Assembly (NCBI GenBank): GCA_029964075.1
Contig: CM057142.1
Location: 6,277,770 to 6,341,769, forward strand
Length of the DNA stretch: 64,000 bases
Direction: 5' to 3'
Source: Patiria pectinifera
Lineage: Eukaryota > Echinodermata > Asteroidea > Valvatida > Asterinidae
Shown here: positions 57,949-64,000 of the stretch, one piece after another
Layout: the number at the start of each line of letters is the position of its first letter
How positions within the stretch are numbered: position 1 is the stretch's first letter
Program-made: the position numbers and the translations under genes
The notes under the pieces: generated by a model
Database searches by the model: none
What the model was told of the DNA's origin: nothing
Seen by the model: the letters and a program-made list of their open reading frames with translations, nothing else

Positions 57949-58292
57949 AACTTGTGACTGACTTGTGATTGACTTGTGATTGACTTGTGATTGACTTGTG
58001 GTTGACTTGTGGTTGACTTGTGTTGACTTGTGATTGACTTGTGATTGACTTGTGATGGACTTGTGGTTGACTTGTGGTTGACTTGTGGTTGACTTGTGAT
58101 TGACTTGTGGTTGACTGACAATTGACTTGTGGTTGACTTGTGGTTGACTTGTGGTTGACTTGTGGTTGACTTGTGATTGACTTGTGATTGACTTGTGATT
58201 GACTTGTGATTGACTTGTGGTTGACTTGTGGTTGACTTGTGGTTGACTTGTGATTGACTTGTGATGGACTTGTGATGGACTTGTGATGGACT
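57949..58292 (+). repeat. 12-bp minisatellite (TGACTTGTGATT), about 28 copies
   Basis: Units alternate TGACTTGTGATT, TGACTTGTGGT(T) and TGACTTGTGATGG in short blocks, with one 11-bp slip near 58019 and one CTGACAATTG variant near 58110. Because 12 is a multiple of 3, a long minus-strand frame (repeating NHKSITSQ) stays open by arithmetic only. Confidence 0.9.
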
Positions 58293-58598
58293 CTACTGCA
58301 ATATTTATGTATATATTTCTTGATTTTATTTATGATTATGCGGCAATAGAGCTTCATCATGCTGCCACCATTTCAGTCATGTTCCCTGTATCCCATAACA
58401 GTACTGAATGATAATGTTTTTGTGCGAAAAGGAACCAGACTATTTTTCCTTCCAGCCTCGCTTTGGTTACATTGATTTGAATGGGGAAAAAACCAAATGG
58501 CTGCAACATGATAATGGTCTATTGGCCAGGATAGTCTACGACAGTCTTTTGACTTTTGGGGTATTGGTAGAAGATGTGAAAGGAAATTACAGTTTTAG

Positions 58599-58740
58599 TG
58601 TTTGGAGGAAAACCCAAGAATGATATTCTGGGGAAAACCCACGGAATCAAACCCAATCCACAATATTGGCCCAGGGGGGATTCGAACCCGGGTCACAGCG
58701 GTGGAAGGCGAGGAAAATATCGCTACGCCAACCTGATCCC
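58599..58740 (-). repeat. tRNA-derived SINE fragment (minus)
   Basis: On the minus strand GGGATCAGGTTGGCGTAGCG starts a tRNA-like head with a perfect B-box GGTTCGAATCC (58679-58689). The GTGGGTTTTCCCC body follows. Same broad family as the minus-strand SINE in FAM120-like intron 2. Confidence 0.6.
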
Positions 58741-60337
58741 GACCTACCCAAAACATTGACAAGTTTCCTTCAGGAATCGTACTACTTTGCCCATAGAACT
58801 CCCTTCATTACAAATACTCAGCTTAAAGTCTTTACGTTTCCTCACTCATTTTGACACAGGGATGAGCAGTGTTGAAACCCAAGCTGGAACAAGTCACATC
58901 TCTGGTCAAGAGGCTGGTCAAGAGGCTGGAAAAGAGGCTGTGACTACCATTTTGTGCAATGGGCCAGGTTTTCTGTGGCTATGGCTATTTGCTGCAGTGT
59001 GCTAACTGCAGACTTAAATCTTAGCCACAAAATTGCCTATTTTGTTATGGCTTAATGCATAAGCTTTTTAGGATTTGATTCAAAGACAAATTTGGACTAA
59101 ACCTTAAAGAATTTGACTAAATTTCAATTTTGAATTAAATGTGCTATATAAATATAAGGTGCTTCACATTTTGTTTTTTAATAAGAAATATTTAATCTTA
59201 ATGAAATATTTCTATTTACTTTATATACATCTGGACAATACCTTCACACACAAATTGGTGTAGCTTCCCTTTCATTTGGCACGTGGTCCATACATTCACA
59301 GAAAGCAGATGTGAAAAAAAAGTGCGTCTTCGGTTGACTACACCAGACGTTTCTGTGTCTCCCAGGAAAAAAAGCCTCCACAGTACGCTAGCACGTCGGC
59401 CACCGTGCCAGGCGCGAGAATCGCCGGACGGTTTCCCACGCTCCACTTACTTCCCGTTAGCGCGCCTGGCACCTCGTTGCCTCTCAAAGTCGCATACCGC
59501 AGCGAAGCATAATAGACAAGCATGCCAGCCATGCCGCACTCATTCTCCCTTCATCTGGTTGGGGGGGGGGGGCAATCTTGGGAGCAAGGACCACCATAGA
59601 CATGTTCCCCCAGTCCCCCGAGTGTTCTAAAATGCGCGGATATTCTTAGCATTGTCCCCGGATATAAATCTGCCAGATTTTGCCAACATTGAAGCAGAGT
59701 CATTGGCCACTAATAAGATTGGTTACTGTTGCTGCTCCAGTCCCTTTTACCAAATTCAGCTTTTCTCATATTCAGGCATGCAACTGGGAACTCATAAAAA
59801 AAAGAGGAAATTCAAATCTTTCCAAGACCTTGTACAGTGTTTTTCTATTTTCAATGGCACACATGGGAAGTCAAAAAAGAGGAAATCAGCTGATCCGAGG
59901 AAAAGTTGCATGCCTGCATATTGAATTTAAAATTCTGTGTTTAATTCTGAAAAAAAAAAATAAAACCCCAAACTTTATTCTATATTGGGCAACGGCAATT
60001 CTCTGATAATGTTTTTGTTTTTTCTGGGTTTAAGATTTGAAGGTTTGCATGGTGAATGTAGCAATAAGGTAAAGGTTTACCGAAGCACCATGTGACAAAT
60101 CTCTTTTGTGAGTTTGTGAGGTTCGGAAACGAACCGAGGGAAACTCAATGTTTCGGACAGTATCCTCTGCCCGTTGTCAGGACACTGAAGGATCCCAACG
60201 GTGAAGGGAGGTTATATGGTGTGACTGGAAGTAACTGAAGCATGTGCAGGTGCAGTGTTGAGCAGGGGATGCCGGCTGAATATTTTGGGTTGTTTGTGCG
60301 CCTGTAACGCACCAGAAGATCTGCCTTAATTATTGTC

Positions 60338-61450
60338 AGGATCCAAATAAGTAGAAATTGGTATAGTAATTATTCCGTAACCACATGTGATGCGATCAAG
60401 CTACATGAGTCTTTTGTCAGGAATTTTCATCACATCACTTCATCACATCTCTTGGTGTTCTGACTTCCATAATTGTTTAACTAAAGATGGTATCAGCATT
60501 CGGTTTTCACATCAGTAATGCTGAGATTGTGCTCTTTTCAAATCTGTAATAAATTTTTTTTTGACCGGGGTCGACAAACGACTCATTTAGCTTGATTGCA
60601 TCACAAATATGGGCTGTTCTTTCCCCCCAGTCAGAGACATCTTACTCCAATGTGAACAACTTTTCGTATTGCTAGAAAAAAATTGTAAATAAAAAAGGGT
60701 AGATTTGGAGTGCAATTGATAATAGCATGGTAACAGAAAATTTAAGCAAGGATTTCATATTCACACTCTCTCTTATCAATACACTGAAAGAATGCAGCTG
60801 AGTTTATAATTGCAAGCTTTTGACATTTTCATTGAAACATGAAATTTTTATGTATGAAACTGTTATTGGACTAAGGGTGCACAAAATGTAAATTTAAAGA
60901 TATACAATTAAAAGTAACGTTAGATGCATGCTAAATAAGTAGGTACCTTCATAAATTGTCAGATCATTATTCAAGTGTGGATTGTAAAATAGGATCCAAA
61001 CAATAAGAAGTTGATAAATTAATTATTCCACAACCAAATGGACTGAATTTTCCCCGCGAGATATCTCACATCTAACTTAAACAACTTTTATATTGCTAAA
61101 AGAAATAGCTAATAAAAAAAGGTAGTTTTGGGGGTGAAATTGATAACAGCACAGTAAGAGAAAATTCAAGTAATGGATTATTTAATTATTTTACACTCTT
61201 TCTTGTCAATATGCTGAAAGAATGCAGCCGAGTTTATTTTTGCGAGCTTTTGATATTTTTTTTGGTAGAAACATGAAATTTTTATGGATGAAAATGTAAT
61301 TGGACTGAGGGTGCATAACAAAATGTAAATTTAAAGATACAAAATTAAAGTAACATTGGATGCATGCTAAATGAGCAGGGTAATAATGCATGCTAAATAA
61401 GCATGCTAAATAAGCAGGGTACCTAAAGAGATTGTCAGATTATTATTCAA
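60338..61450 (+). repeat. Tandem duplication, copy 1 interrupted
   Basis: Copy 1 (60338-60977) and copy 2 (60991-61450) align through AGGATCCAAA, TAATTATTCC, GAAAGAATGCAGC, ACATGAAATTTTTATG and CATGCTAAATAAG. Copy 1 is longer because a TIR element (60386-60605) lies inside it. Confidence 0.7.
60386..60605. mobile_element. TIR element (220 bp) inside duplicated DNA
   Basis: 33-bp TIRs begin TGTGATGCGATCAAGCTA and end TAGCTTGATTGCATCACA, with three mismatches. The other copy of the duplication lacks this segment (AACCAAATGGACTG in copy 2 against AACCACATG...ATGGGCTG around the element), so the insertion is directly visible. Confidence 0.75.
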
Positions 61451-61752
61451 AAGTGGCATGTGTAAAACAGGACATCAATAACTTGAATGCTTTACAAGTT
61501 GCATATTTCAGAATCATAATCGAAATCAATGACAAGGATGACAACTCAAATGAATACATAAATGTTTGTGTATTTTTATTTTTAAAACAAAATAAAAAGA
61601 TGTTGAATCCATGGGATCAATTCAATTGACATTGACATTGATTCTTATTTCTTCAGCAATTTTGCTGGTTAATAAAAATATGTGCATTATATTTCTTCAT
61701 GAAGTGACACCATGCCCCTAAACAGCAAGATATGAAGTAGGAGTATAGTCAG

Positions 61753-62271
61753 TTAAAGCTATAGTCCATCATTTGCAGCAATCCGAAAAAGTAACTGGCG
61801 TAATTATTGTTGAAAAACATACTTGGTTGAAAGATAGTAAGGGAACTAAACTCCCTGTGAAATTTTTCTTTCTGGCAAGCTGTCATTTTGAAGTAATCAA
61901 CGAAAGAAGGCCTTTTGTCTTAAGAAAGAAAATTTAAATATGTCGGTTCGGTCGCGTGCAAGCATGCACATTGGCACGACGCACGCATAGTTGCTATAAT
62001 CGGCAGTGCGCGCGCATCCCGTATAGCTGCAATCGGCTCAGTGAGAACGTGTCTCGGACGCTGAATTCAGGCCCAATTCAAAACATGATTCAGCAAACTT
62101 TTGATTTGAAATTGAGATCCTAGAATGCTGTTTTTTCTTGGAATATACAGCTGAAGCTGAGCTGAAACTTCATCAGGTTAGTTGTTCAGTATCCTTCATT
62201 ACATTTTGAACACTTTTGTTGCTTCAAACGAACAAAATGCACAAATTACAAATGATGGACTACATCTTTAA
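61753..62271. mobile_element. TTAA-flanked TIR element
   Basis: TTAA sits at both ends (61753-61756 and 62268-62271). The termini AGCTATAGTCCATCATTTG and CAAATGATGGACTACATCT are inverted with three mismatches. TTAA duplications are typical of piggyBac and Kolobok transposons. The interior has CpG-rich GTCGCGTGC and GCGCGCGC words and no ORF. Confidence 0.6.
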
Positions 62272-62339
62272 GTACTCACAATTTTGTGCTGAATTTGTGC
62301 AACCGATTGTCAGGTTTAGTAATTTTTTCCCAGACAATT

Positions 62340-62730
62340 CAATAAATGTTACTTTGTGATCCAAGTCCTCACAAGTCACATCACAAGTCCAGTCTCGAGT
62401 GACAAGCTATTTAAATCGGTACTGGAGGTCTCGAGACCGGTCTTGAGACCACTTTTTCTCTGTTTCTGTCTCAAACCTTGAGGTCTCGGTCAAGGACTCT
62501 GTGGTCCGGAATCCACCACTGCCTACGATTGATGAATTTCAATGATGGAGGTCTCGAGACCAGTCTCATGATCAGTCTTGGTCTCGGTGATCTCGACTCC
62601 ATCACTGATTCAAATGAGCAGTGACAAAGCCAATTCGTTGTCATTGATCATTGTGACAAACAAACTTGTGACTGACATGTGACAAGCTTGTGACTGACTT
62701 GTGATAAACCTGTGACCGACTTGTGATTGA
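62340..62730. repeat. GGTCTCGAGACC and TGACTTGTGA repeat mixture
   Basis: Palindromic GGTCTCGAGACC occurs at about 62429 and, as GGTCTCGAGACCAG, near 62550. GTCTCGGT and CTTGAGACC variants lie between. It is followed by degenerate TTGTGACTGACTTGTGA units related to the 57.9-kb minisatellite. Confidence 0.55.
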
Positions 62731-62847
62731 CGGACATCTGTTCCTTGGTAAACGTGTGTCCAAAATGCACAACAGTTGGAGGATGTGGTCACATTTTCCA
62801 TCATAAAAGATGTTTTTGGCATGTTCACGAAGTTCTGTACATACAGT

Positions 62848-63041
62848 GTACCCAAGTTATTAATCATACACTATATTGTCAATTTTTTGGTAAATTTGTA
62901 CCCAAGTTATTAATAATACACTATATTGTCAATTTTTTGGTAAATTTGTACCCAAGTTATTAATAATACACTATATTGTCAATTTTTTGGTAAATTTGTA
63001 CCCAAGTTATTAATTATACACTATACTGTCAATTTTTTGGT
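62848..63041 (+). repeat. 50-bp tandem repeat, 3.9 copies
   Basis: Exact 50-bp period starting GTACCCAAGTTATTAAT at 62848, 62898, 62948 and 62998. Copies 2 and 3 are identical; copies 1 and 4 have one or a few substitutions. Confidence 0.9.
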
Positions 63042-63799
63042 TAACAAATTAATAAAGCCTTTCCATGATAATTTCCTACGTCCACTTGAAGACTTCTCTG
63101 TTCAGAATTAAAAATTAAGAAAAGTCAGGATTTGACAAAACCCCCTCCCCAAGTCTCAAGTCACATTTGAGCTATGAGAAAATTTTAAAATAAAAACACT
63201 TATTGGTAGCTTTGTATATTATATACAAACGCCCACATTATTGACACACAGATGTACATTACTACGCATGAAAAAAGGCAGATTTTACATGTGTAATGTC
63301 CAGTGCTATGCATTCACGGGTTGAACGGGATTCAGGTACCCTATTGAAGTAAAGCACAAGTACATAGTACCTGTAATAGAAACCCAACCCCAAAATTCAA
63401 ATCCAGGAAGTTGTCTGAAGGGCTTTATGGCTTGACGGTGTAAACTGCATAATTTTACAGTCAGCATTTGGTTGAGGTGCAGACAACTGATGGAAATCCC
63501 ATTAGATATCTAATACAGTAGCAATATCAATTTTAACAATGATTGTTGTGTTATGGTACGCAATACCCCATAATTACAGACATACAAACTGTAATAAGTA
63601 CTGGACAATTTACACAGTGACAATATGGAATATATCCATCATCTCCCTATGGGCCTATTTACACAGAAAGGCATCAGTGGAAAGCGGGAACAAAAACAGC
63701 ATATCATGTGGTAGTAAATATTAACAGGCGGGTGGAAAACTACATATTGTGTGAATTTATGGAAATTATTCAGATAATTGTTAAGTTGAACGATGAAAT
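63042..63799 (+). other. No gene seen
   Basis: AT-rich DNA without an exon-like segment or recognised repeat. Confidence 0.4.
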
Positions 63800-64000
63800 T
63801 GACTGGAGCAGGGTTTAAACCTACGACCTCCAGATTGCCATTCCAGTGCTCTACCCTATGTCCGTGGTCCCCCATTTTTTCAACGTTTTTTTTGTTGTTG
63901 AAGGGGTGCTAGTCAAAAGCAGTATCCTCTCTGAGTGATTCCAGTGTGCTATTTCCCAGGTTTGCAGTGACCTTGGGCGTGATCCCTGGCTACATGGCAT
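63800..64000. repeat. tRNA-like SINE pieces at the window edge
   Basis: 63800-63860 (minus) holds the tRNA 3' half TGGAGGTCGTAGGTTTAAAC and a damaged D arm. 63973-63997 (plus) matches the GGGCGTGGTCCCTGGCTACATGG spacer of the 41.6-kb units. The two pieces are in opposite orientations, implying two insertions or a rearrangement. Confidence 0.6.

Noticed and set aside
57866-58360. 164-codon minus-strand open frame with repeating NHKSITSQ
   Set aside because: It is a translation of a 12-bp minisatellite; the unit length keeps the frame open. No start context or splice support.
62848-63041. CRISPR-like array
   Set aside because: The repeats are contiguous 50-bp tandem units without unique spacers, in an animal genome.

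Overview
The window is animal nuclear DNA. It has spliced genes with GT/AG introns, long AT-rich intergenic and intronic tracts, and many short non-autonomous transposons, tRNA-derived SINEs and a decayed Ty3/gypsy element. The protein sequences of the two genes and the repeat style suggest a marine invertebrate deuterostome, most likely an echinoderm. That assignment is inference; no species-specific marker was identified.

Layout. (1) 111-9817, minus strand: a complete nine-coding-exon gene for the Notch ligand Delta. It encodes 786 aa: signal peptide, MNNL/C2 domain, DSL domain, nine EGF repeats, one membrane span and a 142-residue cytoplasmic tail. (2) About 9.8-30.7 kb: the gene-free upstream region of Delta. 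It holds a candidate TATA/initiator core promoter, an unusual density of GGCACGCG motifs (Hairy/Hes-type sites), one perfect E(spl)-type site, several MITEs, and an 870-bp near-perfect hairpin at 29.3-30.2 kb. (3) 30706-35798, minus strand: a degenerate Ty3/gypsy retrotransposon (gag, protease, RT, RNase H, integrase) bounded by 95-bp direct repeats. It carries many frameshifts and at least one nonsense codon. (4) 37226-41204, plus strand: three exons (659 codons) of a FAM120-family gene (constitutive coactivator of PPAR-gamma-like, XPG/FEN1-like fold). Its last exon or exons were not found. (5) 41.2-64 kb: intron or intergenic DNA holding tandem tRNA-like SINE units, LINE 3' ends, foldback elements, minisatellites, tandem duplications and TIR elements. 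No further convincing exon was seen.

Delta and the FAM120-like gene are divergently transcribed, about 27 kb apart. Delta acts at the cell surface in Notch signalling. The FAM120-family protein is nuclear or cytoplasmic and RNA/transcription related. Nothing here links them functionally. The most interesting regulatory signal is the clustering of Hes-type repressor motifs on the Delta side, which would fit Notch feedback repression of Delta. The most striking structural signals are the large hairpin, and a TIR element whose empty site is preserved in a neighbouring duplicate copy.
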